A stretch of 64,000 nt of DNA, taken from Aquila chrysaetos chrysaetos. Taxonomy: Eukaryota > Chordata > Aves > Accipitriformes > Accipitridae. The stretch lies in assembly GCF_900496995.4 (NCBI RefSeq), contig NC_044012.1, positions 24,218,759-24,282,758 of the forward strand, written 5' to 3'. Shown one piece after another: positions 1-25,672 of this stretch. The notes beneath the pieces were generated by a model. It saw only the letters and a program-made list of their open reading frames with translations. It had not been told where the DNA came from and searched no databases. Made by a program: the position numbers and the translations under genes. The first letter of the stretch is position 1; every line of letters starts with the position of its first letter.

Positions 1-3000
1 CACACAGAGCGGTGTCTCATTGCATCCCTCAACCAATGCTCCCCAGTTTGGGGAGGTGGAAGCAATACCTTCAGGGCCGTCGGCGTTTCCAGCCGTTGGT
101 AACTGGAGTGTGGCATTCCCCTGTGTCCGCTTGCTGCCGGTTTGTCCCTGCCTGAGCCCTCGAGTGTTGATGGCAAGCTGTGCTGTGCCATGCCGCGGGG
201 CTGCCGGTCTACGCACACTTTAATCTCCCTGCCACGTGAACGGCTTCGGTGCCTGCGGGTGGAGCTGGTGGGCGGCTGGGGAGGCTGACGCAGAGCTGTC
301 GGTGCCGAGCACCCAGCTTGCCTATCCATCGGTACTGGGCAGCTGGCATAGGCTAGCTTTGTGCTCCTGGGCATAGAAGATGGCGGGGGATCCCAGTGTC
401 CCCTGTGGTGTCCATGGCACTGGCAGAGGCTGTGTCTGTCCCTGCTGTTAGATCCGCCGAGGCACCTGGGGGCTTTTTTTCCCTCAATTTGCTTAATTTC
501 CTAGCAAGGTTATGGTCCTCAGGTGTGGGTGGATGAGACATGAAGTCAGGCTAATTATTTGGTAATGGATTCCTTTCCTCTGAAAGCGTGTTTCTTGTTC
601 CTCACCTTCGTGAAAAGGCTGCCGTGAAAGAGTGTTAATGACAGATCTGAATAGGCAATTTGGCGGAGGAAAATAACTACCGAGGAGCAAAGTCCAAACT
701 AGGTTCCTTTTGTATGTGCAAAGACTCCCAGCCCCTTGGATTAATAATGCCACTGAAGGCACAATAACTGGCAGAGTGAAAGTTGTCCTGTTCATGGACT
801 TTCCGATTTCCTAACGACTCGAGCTTGAGCAGCGGGGAGTTAAGCCATAGCTGAGCACTGCGGTGTTTTGAGCCTGTTCCTTAGTCATCTGGCATGACAG
901 GCACCATACGAGGGACAGAGTCGCCTCTCCACTTAGAGCAGTAAATTAAAACCAGTCCTGCCCCAGCTCCCTCCTGGTCCTGCCCACAGCCCATGGGGAC
1001 AGACCTGGCCAGGCACAGGGCACCGTCTGCAGCGCTGCAAACTTGCCGGCTGAGCGTGCACAAGCCGCCTCCGCCGCGGCGGTGAGTAATCCCCTCGTAG
1101 GGCTGAGCCTTGGTGCTTTGCAGGAGGTGAACACCCGCTCTTCTTTGCGCCACCGGCACAAAGCCTTCACGTGCTGAGAGCTGCCGGTGCTGGAGGGCTA
1201 GGCTCGGCACCGCATCTGGCTGCCAGCGCAGAGTGGAGATCTGGCAGGTTTGGGCAGGAGAGAGGAGGGCTGAGGGTCTGGGGCAGCGCTCGTCCCCTGC
1301 TTTGCTTTTCAGTCCTTTCCACCCCCTCTCCACAGTGTCAGTGGTTTTAAAGTGATTCTGTGCGGGCTGGCAGCACCAGCTGGGGAATAGTTAAAAATGA
1401 AGCTGCAGAAAACACTTTATCTTTTATTTCTGCACTGCTACTCTTGTTATTGAGCGAGTGGCTGCAGTTGGCTGAAGCTCGCTGGTGTTTTCAGTTGCAT
1501 AAACTTGGTTTCCTTATAAACGCTCCTACACTGTAAGAGCTTTTATCAGGCTTCAGCCGGAGCCAGCTTGGCTGCCCAGGCCTTCCCCGGGCACCGCTGC
1601 AGTGCCATCAGGTAGTGACAGTGCCATCAGGCAGTGGCGGTGGCCCCTGGTCCATCACCCCGCAGCCATGCCTCTGGGTCGGCAGCTTCAGTGAGCCCCA
1701 CTTGCCTCCTAAATTGCCTGTTTCTTAGATGGGAGTCATGCCCAGTCTTGGACTGGCAGTGACAGACCCAGCGTGGGCAGAGCTTTTTGCCTTCTTTGGC
1801 TCTTTGGGGCTCTGCTGGTGTTAATTCCCAATCTAGCGAGGATTAGTCTCCGGAGTGTTTGCCGTAATCTGAGTTAATGGTGTTCTGGCTTCAGCTTTTC
1901 CTTGCGTGTAAACGGGGAACTTTTAGCAGACTCCCTGACACTGGTTAAGAGCAAGCAGCTAAACCAAGTATGAAAAAGTTTGACTAAAAATAGAAGGGGA
2001 GTAAAAAACAAGCAAGCATAAACAAAATGTTATTTTTAATTTTTTTTTTCCCTCCACCTTGGCAAAACCTCTGCTGCTTGTGACTCCAACGTGTTTTCCT
2101 CCTGTGTCTTGGTGTAACCTAGTGAGGCAGCTCTGCCAGCAGGTGAGCGCTGGTGGTCTCACCAAAAGCCACCTGTGGGCGATGTATGCCATGATCCTGG
2201 GGGGGATCCACAGCCCCCAGGCACAGAGGCGGCTCCACTTCGCAGCCACAGTCCTGCAGGACCTGCCCCTGCAGCGGAGGGGAGCCTAGGCCACTTTGGA
2301 TGCTGTCCCTGGATGCAGTGGGGCCGTCAGTGCTCCTGCAGCCCGTGCCTCCCCTCCCCTCCCTGCAGCAGCCAGTCCTCCAAAGCAAAGGCTGGGAAAT
2401 CCCTGGGAGCCAAAAATGTGCTCACCTTTAGTTTTCCATATGCTGGTGAGGAATTGGTGAACCTCTCCTGGAGCAACTGGAAATGCCAGGGAGCTCCTGG
2501 CCTCGTCGCCTGGTTCTGCTCTTGCCTGCTCCCCAGGAGGAGCTGAGTTGGTGGGGGTGCCAAAGGCCAAAGCTTGCTCTTGGGGGAGGCCAAGTGGGCT
2601 GGGCAGGCGTCCGGGGCTGCTGTTCTGTCTGTGGCGTGGAGGAGAACAGCCCTTTGGTGATGCTGTGAGGATTTTGTGCATGGAAAGGTGTTTAAAAATC
2701 TGTTGCTGGGGTTAAAAAAACCTGCTTGAGCAGCTTTTAACTGGCTGCCTATGGTCTGCAGGTGCCAAGAAGTTTCTCGATACTGTGACTCGCTGCCTCC
2801 CCAGCCACCTTTCCTCATCTGCCTGTGATCCGAGCCCCGCTCCTGCCTCCCTGCCTGTCCCAAGCCAGGGATGTGTGTTGTGCAGCTGCCTTGCTGTAGC
2901 AATCACTGGAGTCAACACCTCCTCCTTCCCCTGAGCCTGGCCGGGGATCACTGATTGGGAAGCACCTGTCTTACTGTGAGAGGTGAAGCAGGGACCAGGC

Positions 3001-3462
3001 ACAGGCAGTGGGAGCCGGGAGCCATCCCACAGGCAGGAGGACAGGCAGCACAATGTGTCACAGATCTGCTTCCCTGCTACATCGACAGCATCTGAGCAAA
3101 TTAGAAACTGGAGCAGGGTTCAGGGGATGGTGGCAAGCGGCCTCGTTACTCAGCTGCGAGTGCCTCGGCAGAGGCCAAGGGACGTTACTGTTCACTCTGC
3201 CCTCAGCAACAGCCTATGAGCTTTTGTTGCCATGCATGCTTCTGTGCATCGAGTGTGGTCACCAAGCCTGTGGCCACATGTGCATCACTTCTCCGCTGAT
3301 TGTGTTTTCCCTTAGAAAGTGGTGCTCTCCAAACCAACCTGCAACGCCATGGGCTTGTGTGTGGCTTCACCGATACAGGGACAGGCCAGCACGTCCCTGT
3401 CTCGGCAGACTGGCTGTAGCAGGGATGCTCCAGCTTCTGCTCTCTCCCTCTCTTGCATGCAG
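1..3462 (+). other. 5' non-coding region / intron of DCAF8
   Basis: No coding exon can be supported here. It lies upstream of the DCAF8 start codon and is probably an intron of its 5' UTR. Two good 5' splice-site matches on + (after 1081, GTGAGTAAT; after 2142, GTGAGCGC) could end non-coding first exons, the first in a GC-rich patch. Neither can be tied to a transcript. A T-rich tract lies at 2041-2050. The open frames here show no recognisable domain and have no matching splice structure. Confidence 0.5.
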
Positions 3463-3484
3463 GGTGAGTGCTCTGGAAAACACG

Positions 3485-13100
<9,616 letters not shown>

Positions 13101-13600
13101 AGGCAGAGGGCTGCGTGTCCCCTTCCCCCTGTCCCTTCCCCCAGGCTCCCTATGTCCTCAAGCCTGTTTCTGGCCCCAGAGCCAACGTGTCCCTGAGCCC
13201 TCCCTTTTAGAGGGGTGTATTTTGCCCCTTATTGGCTGTGTTTTCACCCAAACACCCCCCTGACAGAGCCACGCGACCCTCCAGAGCAGCTTTCATCTCC
13301 ATCTGTTTATGAGAGATCTGTACACAGTCAGCACGGTCGGGGGGGGAGGTGGGATTAGGGGGGTAGAGGGAGCAGGAAGGCCCCCCCCCCCGGGGGCTGG
13401 GGGACACTAGTGTGTCACCTGTCCCCATGTCCCCCTCCCAGGATCTCACCAGGAGGGTGTGGGGGGGTCCTAAACAGTCATTTTGCAACAAAAGACACAG
13501 TTTTGGGGGGAAAATGAATGTGGTCCCTGTCCTGGACACAATAAATAGGGGAGGGGGGGACACACAGGGTGGGGACACAAGAGCTGGCGGCCGCACACAG
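13101..13600. other. Intergenic gap between converging DCAF8 and PEA15
   Basis: This short spacer holds homopolymer runs of C and G and the possible distal DCAF8 poly(A) signal at 13540. No gene is seen. Confidence 0.5.
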
Positions 13601-14652
13601 GCGCTCTGCGGGTTTTAGCTTTTATTAAATAAAATATATTAACATATACTCTCTCCAGTCCCCCCCCTCGCTAGCCCCCCACCCAGGTTAGTAGCTAGAG
13701 CTGTACCCCAAAGACACCCTCCTCCCCACGTACACACTAATGGGGGCTGTGCCTGTTTTCCCAGTCCAGTACCCCCTCCCTCCCAGTATGGCATTGGGGG
13801 AGGCTGGAAGGATTCCCCCCTCCCCCCTGCCAAATCTGGCTGGCTGGTTTGAGGGGGGCTGCCAGTTCTGCGCCACCCCCCCTGTGCCAAAGTGGGAGTT
13901 TAGGGGTGTCCTTCCACTGGAGATTTCCCCAATGCCCAGGGAGGGTCTGGGGTGTTGAGGGGGGTCAGGGGTCCCCCCCTTGAACATCACCAGCCTGCAC
14001 AGGGGCTCCCACTGCCTTGCCCCCCCATGTCACCTCCTTATCCTCCCACCCACTGCAGCCCCTGGGGGTGGGACACAACAGATGTGCCCCTACCCTCCCT
14101 GTGGGGCTGAGGCCTGACAAACTCACACCATCCTCCAGCCTGCCTGGGGGGAGTCAACAAAGACACCCCCCCCACTGCTCAGCCCTGCTGCTCGCCTCCC
14201 TCCCGACGTGCCCCATCCTTCGTCCCTGCGCCCCCCCCGTGACGCTTACTTGGGTCCCTGTCCCCAGCCCTGTCTGTCCCCTCCTCGGCACTGGGGTAGG
14301 CAGTGGTCCTGGTGCCTGTCACCCCCCGCAAGCCACAACTTGGACCGGAGGGGGGGGGGTCCCTGTTTCTGCTGTCCCCCCTCCCAGTGAGGGCTTGGGG
14401 GGGGGTCCCTGGGAATAGCAAAGCGCCCCCTCCCCCAAACACACGCACACCCACACGTGCACACACACGCACACGCAGAGCCGCCCCGGCCCCCGGCCCC
14501 GACGTGGGGGGGAGGGCGTTAAGACTTTGTTAGTGACCGTGCTGGCCCCCCCCCCGCCTGCCCGTGCCCTGGGGCTGGAGAGGTGGCAGGGGGACACGGG
14601 GGGGGGGGCCCACAGCCTTCCTCCTCCTCTTCCTCCTCCTCCTCACCCCCCC
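13600..14652 (-). terminator. PEA15: PEA15 3' UTR and poly(A) signal
   Basis: TTTATT on + at 13621-13626 reads AATAAA on the - strand inside an AT-rich block, about 1.03 kb beyond the PEA15 stop. This fits the long 3' UTR usual for this gene. The UTR contains a CA-rich stretch near 14440-14480 and a CT-rich tract near 14620-14645. Confidence 0.8.
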
Positions 14653-16011
14653 TCAGGCTTTCTTGGGTGGGGGGGCCAGTTTGATGATCTCCTCTTCAGA
14701 GGGCTGCCGGATGATGTCTGCCAAGACACAGGGGGGGGTCAGTGGGGCCTCTCCCTGTATCCTCCCCCAGCTAGAGGGACCCTGTCCCTGCCCTGGGGAT
14801 CGTGGGGGTCCCTGTCCAGGGGCAAGGGGGGTGGCTCACCCTTGTACTTCTTGGCACTGGGGATGCGGGTGAGCTTGGTGTCCACCTCGTCCTCCTCGGA
14901 GATCTTGAGGACCTGGGTGCGGTACTGCACCACCATGGTCAGCAGGTCCGGGCGACGCGAGATCTCAAAGATGTGCTCGATGTACGACAGGTTGTCTGCG
15001 GGGATGGGGACGGGGACAGGGACGCATGCTGGGCCACCAGCACTGCATTGCCAAGGATGCCCGAGGACAGGGACAGGGGATGGTGATGGGTACCACAGCA
15101 GGGGATGGGGAGAGGGCAGGGAGAGACTGGGACAGGGGACAGGAGCTGGGGACAGAGACCGGGACAGGGGATGGGAGCTGGGGACAGGGAGCAGGCAGGG
15201 ATGGGGAGCAGGACAGGGCACAACAATCCCAGGGGACAGGGACTGGGGTGGGCACTGGAAGAGGGGACAAAGGACAGGAACAAGGGCTGGGATGGGGATC
15301 AGAGCACATGGCAGGGTCCAGGGTGGGGACTGGGGCAGGGGACAGGGACAGGGACCAAGGCAGGGGATAGGGACAGGGATGGGGACTGAGGCAGGGGACA
15401 GGAGCAGGGCCAGCAGCAGGTGTCAGAGATGAGGAGCAGGGACAGGGACTGGAACCAGGAGAGGGGACAGGGATGGGGGAAGGGGCCAGGGTGGGGACCC
15501 AGGGGACAGGGACGGGCACAGGGATGGGGACCAGACAGGGAAGAGGGGAGGGCCAGGGCCAGGGGGTCATGGACTGGAATGGGGATCCAGAGAGGGGACA
15601 GGGATGGGACCAGACCCCAGGGGACAGGGCCAGGGATCAGGAGAGGGAACACGGATCGGGGCAGGGGCCAGGGACCAGGACAGGGATCAGGGGACCAGGA
15701 TGGGGACCAGGAAAGGAGACAGGGGACCTGGTTGGGGACCAGACCAGGAGACAGACCGGGATCAGGGCAGTGGCCAGGGCTGGGGAACGGGGGACGGACA
15801 GGAACAGGGGCCAGAGCCACCCAGGAGGGGGGGTCTCACCTCTGTCCAGCTTGCTGTGCTTCTCAAGGAAGGCGAACCAGTGGTGGCTGGTAGCGATGGC
15901 CTCGCTCTCCTCGCTGGGGATGTCCTCCTTGCAGGCCGACTTCAGCTGCTCCAGGTCCTCGGCCGTGATGTTCTGGGCCAGCTCCTCCAGCAGGCTGCGG
16001 TACTCGGCCAT
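14653..16011 (-). CDS. PEA15: PEA15, death-effector-domain phosphoprotein; 3 coding exons
   Basis: Coding exons on -: 15840-16011, 14840-14995 and 14653-14717. They join in phase to 130 residues, the human length. Residues 1-80 form the death effector domain, including the RRPDLL segment near residues 71-76. The two regulatory serines are kept: Ser104 in RIPSAKK (PKC site) and Ser116 in RQPSEEE (Akt/CaMKII site). The protein ends [11 protein letters not shown]15 holds ERK1/2 in the cytoplasm and binds FADD and caspase-8, blocking death-receptor signalling. Some exon-1 residues differ from mammals (for example the SHHWFAFLE stretch), while exons 2 and 3 are nearly identical. The gene is convergent with DCAF8 and followed upstream by CASQ1 in the same orientation, as in human. 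Confidence 0.97.
15001..15810. repeat. GGGACA-type minisatellite in PEA15 intron
   Basis: About 0.8 kb of imperfect tandem units built from GGGACAGGGA, GGGACC and GGGATGG lies between the first and second PEA15 coding exons. The + strand is G-rich with repeated GGG triplets, so it could form G-quadruplexes. The PEA15 transcript carries the C-rich strand. Confidence 0.9.
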
Positions 16012-16940
16012 GGCTGGGCAACACCCGCATCATGAGCTGCCCGGCCTCAGCTGCTGCTCCCACTCCACGTCCCCGCCCCGGTCCCCCCCTCCACGCCGTG
16101 GCGCCAGCCGGGCTCCACTGGCCCGTGACTCATGTGATGCTCACGGGATGTGACAGGGACGGGGATGGGGGGGGGGGCGGCGGGACCCGCGGGCGCTGGC
16201 GGCTGCTCCACTGTGGCCTTGCACACGCGCCCTGGCCTTGCACAGCCCCCCTCCCTTGCACAGTGCTGCTTGCACACACCCCCTGGCTTCGCAGTGACAC
16301 CCCCCCCTCTTTGCACAAGCCCCCTGCCCTTGCACAGGGCCCCCCCATTGCATGGTCTGACCCCCCCCAGCACGGCACAGCTCTCCCCCCCCCCGCACAC
16401 TCACCACATCCCCCCCCACCTTTGCAGTGGCTCTGGGCACCCTGGCGTGGGGGGGTGCCGGGTCAGGGGGACCAGGGGCACCCCCAGCCCCAGTGCCAGG
16501 TTCGGGTGGGTATAGGGGGTGGTCGGGGCTGGGGGGGGGGGGGTGTGTCACACCCTGTCCTCCATCTGCTGTTGCGCCTCGGTCGCCATGGCAACCTCTG
16601 CAACCCACCCCAGGGATGCGGTTGCCGTGGCGATCACAGCACTCGGCTGCACCGTGTCCCTCCCGGGTGGCGGCACCCGTGGGTGCTGGGGGGGAGGATG
16701 GGGTGGGGAAGGGGACCCGGGCACCCTATGCAGGCCACACAGACACGGGGGGGGACGACACAGGACACACGGACACAGACACGCCGCTACCCACCGCGCT
16801 GCTCACCCCCGGCACGTGCACGCATGCGCAGCCCCCCGCGCCCCCCCGCACACGCACACTCGTGCCTACACCCGTAAACATCCCCCCCCACGCAGACACC
16901 TGCACAAACAGACACCCACCCGCACCCCGCACCCGCGCGC

Positions 16941-17000
16941 ACCCACACACTCACACTCACACACACACACACACTCACACGAACACACTTACACGCACAC
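16941..17000. repeat. CA-rich simple repeat
   Basis: Imperfect CACACA/CTCACA repeat of about 60 bases, read on the + strand. Confidence 0.85.
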
Positions 17001-17074
17001 GCTCCCGCGTGCCCCCCCCCCCCCCCGCGCACACACGCGTGTCCCAGCCGTGTCCGGCCCCTTTAAGGCAGCCG

Positions 17075-17084
17075 ATGACTCAGC
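17075..17084 (+). promoter_or_regulatory. AP-1 / antioxidant-response-type core ATGACTCAGC
   Basis: The sequence ATGACTCAGC fits both the AP-1 core TGACTCA and the RTGACNNNGC core bound by NRF2-small Maf. It lies about 1.06 kb upstream of the PEA15 ATG. Function is inferred only. Confidence 0.35.
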
Positions 17085-18827
17085 CCTTGGCCCGGACGCC
17101 CGGGTCCTTCCGGGCGGGGGGTGTGGGGGGTGTGGGGACACCCCACCCCACACCCCCCCCCCCCCCCCCGCCGTGGCCGTCTGCCCGTTCCCAGGCCCGG
17201 CGGGTCCGGCCCGGACGCCTGGGTCCCCCCGCGCCAGCCCCCTCCGCGGCCCCGGGAGGGGGGCAATGCTCAGGACCCCCCTCCCCACCCCCCTGCGGGA
17301 CCCCCCCCCTTCACGCTTCCCATGCAAAGCGCCTCATGAATATGCACGAGGGGCGTGGCCCCACCGGGGCCCATTCACAAGGGCGGGCGGGGGGAGCGCC
17401 TAATCCCGCCGCGGGGGGGGTGGCAGGACATGGCGGGGGGGGGGGGCAGGACACGGGGGGGCCGGTTCCTTCCCGTCTTTGTCTCTCCCGCTCCGGCCAG
17501 GTGCGGGGGGGGGGGGGGGAGGGTGGGGGGGGGGGGCTCCTCCAATCACTGTGTCTCCCCCCGTGATTTTGGGGAGGGTGGCGATAGCGGGAAGGGGAGG
17601 AGGGGCCCCCCCCCCCGCAGCCCGGGGGACAAGAGGCCTTTGTGCCGCGGGGAGCAGCGCAGCGCTGGCCCGGCTGGGGCCGCCCCCACTCCCCCCAGCC
17701 CCCCCCCTGGAAACCGAGTCACGGCCCGGCCCCACCGACAGCGCCCTGTGGGCATCGTCCTGCTGCGTGGGCACCGGCGCCATCCTGCCCCGGGGGGGGG
17801 TCCCACCCGTGACGGGGGGGTTCCGCCCTGCCCACGGCTGGAGCAGCATCCACCGGGGCCGCACATCCCACATCTGGGGCACATCTGGAGGCACCCCGCC
17901 CCGTGCCTCAATTTCCCCACGCGGGGCCGTGCAAAAGCTCCGTGGGCCGAAGCACGGGGCGGGGGGGGTGGGGGGTGGGTGGAGATGAGTCGTGGCTCCC
18001 CCCAGCCCTCCCCGTCCCGGGACCGCGGGGCGGAAGAGGCTGCTCCGCCGCCACCACGGCCCAGTTTGGCCCCAGTTGGGCCCAGCCCGGCCCTGGGGCG
18101 CGTGACCTCCTCACGCGCCCCCTTCCTCTCGTGTTCCCCAGGAATCCGGCCACACGCAAACCCCCCTCCCCCCGCAAAGGCACCCACCCGCGGCAGGGGG
18201 GACAACACCCTGCCCCGGCGGAACGGGTGGCATCCCGGTACTCCACTGGTACTGGGCGGCACTGGGAGGACTGGGTGACACCGTGGGGAGGGGGCATGGG
18301 TGGGGGGCCCCCGTGTCCCGCGGGGACCGGGTGGCATCCACGGGGGGATGGGGGGCACGCCGGGTCTCGGGTTGGGAGGGGGGGGGACCTCATGTCCCGC
18401 GTGGACCGGGTGGGGACCGGGTGGCACCGCCTGGACCGGCGGGCCCGGCGCCCCCCCCCGCCCCCCGCGGGTCACGGGTTCGGGTCCCCCCCCACTGGAG
18501 CGAAAGGGGAAGTGGAAGGGGCAGGCGGGAGCCGGGGGGGGGGGGCACCGGGAGAGTGGGGGGGGGTCCTGGCACCGCCGGTAACACCGGGGCCGTTAAC
18601 TTCTTCCTGGCCGCGGTGGGATGTGCCGGAGGGGGGACATCATTGGGGGGGGTGGGCATTTCCCTTTACCGGGGGGGGGGTATCTACTACCGGGGGGGGA
18701 TGTCTAGTACCCGGGGGGGGAGTCTACTACCACGGCCCCCTGCCCGGCTGAGAGGAACGGGATCGGGACCGGGACCGGTCCCGGTGGTCGGTCGGAGCCT
18801 CGGGTCCCCGCGCAGCCCCGCACTTAC

Positions 18828-18910
18828 CGGCCGGCTGGGGCGGTGCCGGTGGCGGTGCCGGTGCGGCCGCTCGGTGTCTCGGTGCTGCCGCTCTGAGAAG
18901 CGCGGGGGGG
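18828..18910 (-). promoter_or_regulatory. PEA15: Probable PEA15 non-coding first exon and CpG-rich promoter
   Basis: On the - strand a strong 5' splice site (GTAAGTGC) begins at 18827, right after a GC-rich segment rich in CGG and CGGTG. This suits a CpG-island first exon feeding the ATG exon at 16011. The 5' end is a guess; no TATA box is seen. Confidence 0.55.
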
Positions 18911-19605
18911 CGTGTGGGGGGGAGGCGGGGCGGTGCTTAGCGGGGCGGGGCTGAGTGGGCGGGGTTTGGTTGGGCAGGGTGGGGGGAGGTCGGAGGAGCC
19001 GCCCCGCCCCACGGGGACCGTAAGTGGGTGGGGGCTGGCACCCACGCACCGTCTCGTGGGGAGGCGTCCCCAGTGACCCCCCCCATCCCTTTGGAGCATG
19101 TCCTGTCCCCCTCCAGGGACCCCCAGCCGCCACCCCAGGAAAGAGCCATGTCGGGGGACACCCACGAGTGTCCAAGTCCTCCATGGGTGTCACTGTCCCC
19201 CCCAGGAAACCCCAGGGCAAGTTGTCCCCCCCCGGGGTGTTGTACGGGGATCTCACAGGGGGATCTCACAGGGGGGGATCTCCCTGGGGTGGGTTGGGCA
19301 TGGGGGATCCCCTGCATGGGGAGGGGGCTCGAGCAGGGGGATCCTGCATGGGGATTTGCATGGAGCAGGGGGGTTGCACAGGGAGATCCCCTGGGAGCTG
19401 CCACCGGGATCTCACGGGGCAGGGGGGGGTTGCTGGGAGGGGTCTTTTTGGGGCTGATCCCTTGGGATGCTGCACGGTGGATTGTTCATGGGGAGTTGGG
19501 GGGGTGACAAGGGGCAATCAAGTCTTGCACGAGGGATCTTGCTGGTGCCTGGAGCCCCTCCAGCCCTCCTGTCCCCCCCCCCCAGTGACACAGCCTGGTT
19601 CTTTG
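18911..19605. other. Intergenic region between PEA15 promoter and CASQ1 3' end
   Basis: Holds GC-rich promoter flank (to about 19020) and then short imperfect repeats containing GGGGATC and CATGGGG (about 19240-19460). No exon is recognised. Confidence 0.5.
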
Positions 19606-19661
19606 GGTACTTTAATGGCTCGCTCAAGGACAGGGACGGGTACGGAGGCCCAGCACAAGGC
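19605..19661 (-). terminator. CASQ1: CASQ1 very short 3' UTR with ATTAAA
   Basis: TTTAAT on + at 19611-19616 reads ATTAAA on -, only about 45 bases past the stop codon. No AATAAA is found nearby. The 3' UTR is therefore unusually short if this signal is the one used. Confidence 0.6.
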
Positions 19662-24099
<4,438 letters not shown>

Positions 24100-24114
24100 T
24101 GCCCGCCAGGCAGA

Positions 24115-24440
24115 CCCACGGACGGGGACAGACACACGGATGGGGACAGACAGGTGGGTGGATGGGACCCACGGACAGACGGGCAGATACAGACCTGCGG
24201 AGAGGGATGGACAGAGGGACAGATGGGGATGGGACCCACAGACAGATGGACTCACAGACGAGCAGAGATGGACACACAGCCAGGGAATGGAGAGACAGCC
24301 AGCCAGCCCCTGGGCTGGACAACAGCCAGATGGGTACAGACAGACAGAGCCTTGGGGACAGACAGATGATGACTTTGCGTCCGGGGATGGAAAGACAGAC
24401 AGACAGAGCCCGGCTGGGACTAACAGCCCCAGCACAGGGG
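24115..24440. repeat. GACAGA / GATGGG simple-repeat tract
   Basis: Imperfect GACAGACA, CGGATGGGGACAGA and related units just upstream of the CASQ1 start codon. A similar composition recurs at 48490-48960. Confidence 0.8.
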
Positions 24441-24823
24441 ACGGACACACAGTCCCTGCCTGGCCCCAGAGGGGACGGAGAGACACGGCCCCCGGGGCGG
24501 GGGGGGGGACACGGACAGACACAGCCCCTTTTGGCCTTGCCGGGAGGGGACAGATGGACACAGCCGGGGACACACAGACACATGGCCCCTTCCCAGCCCC
24601 AAAGGGGCCGAAGGCACAAAGCGGGGGACAGTAGCACCCCGACACCCCTGCATTCCCTGTCCCCCCACCACTGCACAGGGAGGGGCTCAGAGCGCCGGGT
24701 CCGGCCGGGGGGGCTCAGCCCCATCCCCTCCTGTCCCCTCCCGCCTCACCGGCCCCGCTCCAGCTCCATATTAAGCAAGGAAAGAGGAGCCGGCAGGAGG
24801 GAGCTGGGGGGGGGGGCGGGGGC

Positions 24824-24833
24824 CTAAAAATAA
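24824..24833. promoter_or_regulatory. MEF2-type site CTAAAAATAA (CASQ1 upstream)
   Basis: Exact match to the YTAWWWWTAR MEF2 consensus. It lies about 725 bases upstream of the CASQ1 ATG and about 50 bases from a CArG-like CCATATTAAG. On the - strand the same AT-rich core could also act as a weak TATA element. A muscle promoter role is inferred from the gene. Confidence 0.5.
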
Positions 24834-25582
24834 GGAGCCGAGCCTGGGGTCACCAGCGCCGGGCCCCAGGGACGCCGCGGGGACAGGGGCTGGCCCTAGT
24901 GGGTGGTGCGGACCCTTGGGTGGCCACTCTCCTCCCCAGCCCCCAGAGTCCCTGGCTGGGGACAGGGACATACCAGAGCTGGCCCTGAGGGCACCAGGGT
25001 GGCTGGGGGACAGGGTACCCCCCATCCCACCCCCCAGCACTGAGCACCCCCACCCTAGGACACAGCTCTGGGTTGGAGCTGATGGGGATCCCCCAGCCCC
25101 ACAGCCACCAGCTGCCCGGCTCCGTCAGGGTGGGGGGACACACGGTATTTTGTCACCTCCGTACCCCTCGGATCGGATGACCACCTGCTCTGCTGATCAC
25201 TGAGAAGTGGATCCCCCCAGGCTGGGGGGGGGGGGGGCGGATCCCCCATGGCCACCCCCCAGGGCTGGGCAGGGGGCTTCTCCTCCCAAGCCAAGAAGCC
25301 ATGGGAGCCAGGACCCCCATTCTCAGGGAGATGGGGTGCCCGGGACCCCCATGCCAAAGGCTGTGGGTGCCCAGGACCACTATTCTCAGGGCTGTGGGTG
25401 CCCAGCACCCCTGTGTGCAGGGAATTGGGGTGCTCAGGACCCCCATGTTGGGGTTATGGGGTGCCTGGGACCCTCACACACAGGTGCCAGAGGGTGCAAG
25501 GGGGGGGGGGGGGTTGTCTCTCCCCCCCCAAGCCCCCTCCGTCCCCAGCCCCGGTTTCAGGTGACTGTGACTCGGATCCTCC

Positions 25583-25592
25583 TTATTTTTAA
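25583..25592. promoter_or_regulatory. Second MEF2-type site TTATTTTTAA
   Basis: The reverse complement TTAAAAATAA fits YTAWWWWTAR. It stands in otherwise GC-rich intergenic DNA 1.5 kb upstream of CASQ1 and downstream of ATP1A2, both muscle-expressed genes in mammals. Confidence 0.4.
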
Positions 25593-25659
25593 TCCCAGGT
25601 GACACCAAAACCCCGTTGGCGAAACCCGAGCGGGGCCAGACCCTATGCCCCCCCCCCAG

Positions 25660-25672
25660 TGCTGACTCAGCA
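25660..25672. promoter_or_regulatory. Perfect palindromic MARE TGCTGACTCAGCA
   Basis: All 13 bases match the T-MARE consensus bound by Maf dimers and by NRF2/BACH-small Maf. It is intergenic, upstream of CASQ1 and past the 3' end of ATP1A2. Activity is not shown by sequence alone. Confidence 0.45.

Larger units (their letters stand above)
16012..18827 (-). other. PEA15 5' intron and promoter-proximal DNA, GC-rich
   Basis: No coding exon is supported. It contains two TGACTCA AP-1 cores (16126-16132 and 17076-17082), a CA-rich tract (about 16941-17000) and many long G or C runs. Splicing between the non-coding exon near 18830 and the ATG exon would make most of it an intron. An alternative PEA15 promoter near 17.0-17.3 kb is possible but unproven. 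Confidence 0.5.

Noticed and set aside
16427-17566. 379-codon + strand open frame in the PEA15 upstream region
   Set aside because: Proline/threonine-rich translation of CA repeats and C-runs. GC-rich DNA has few stops by chance.
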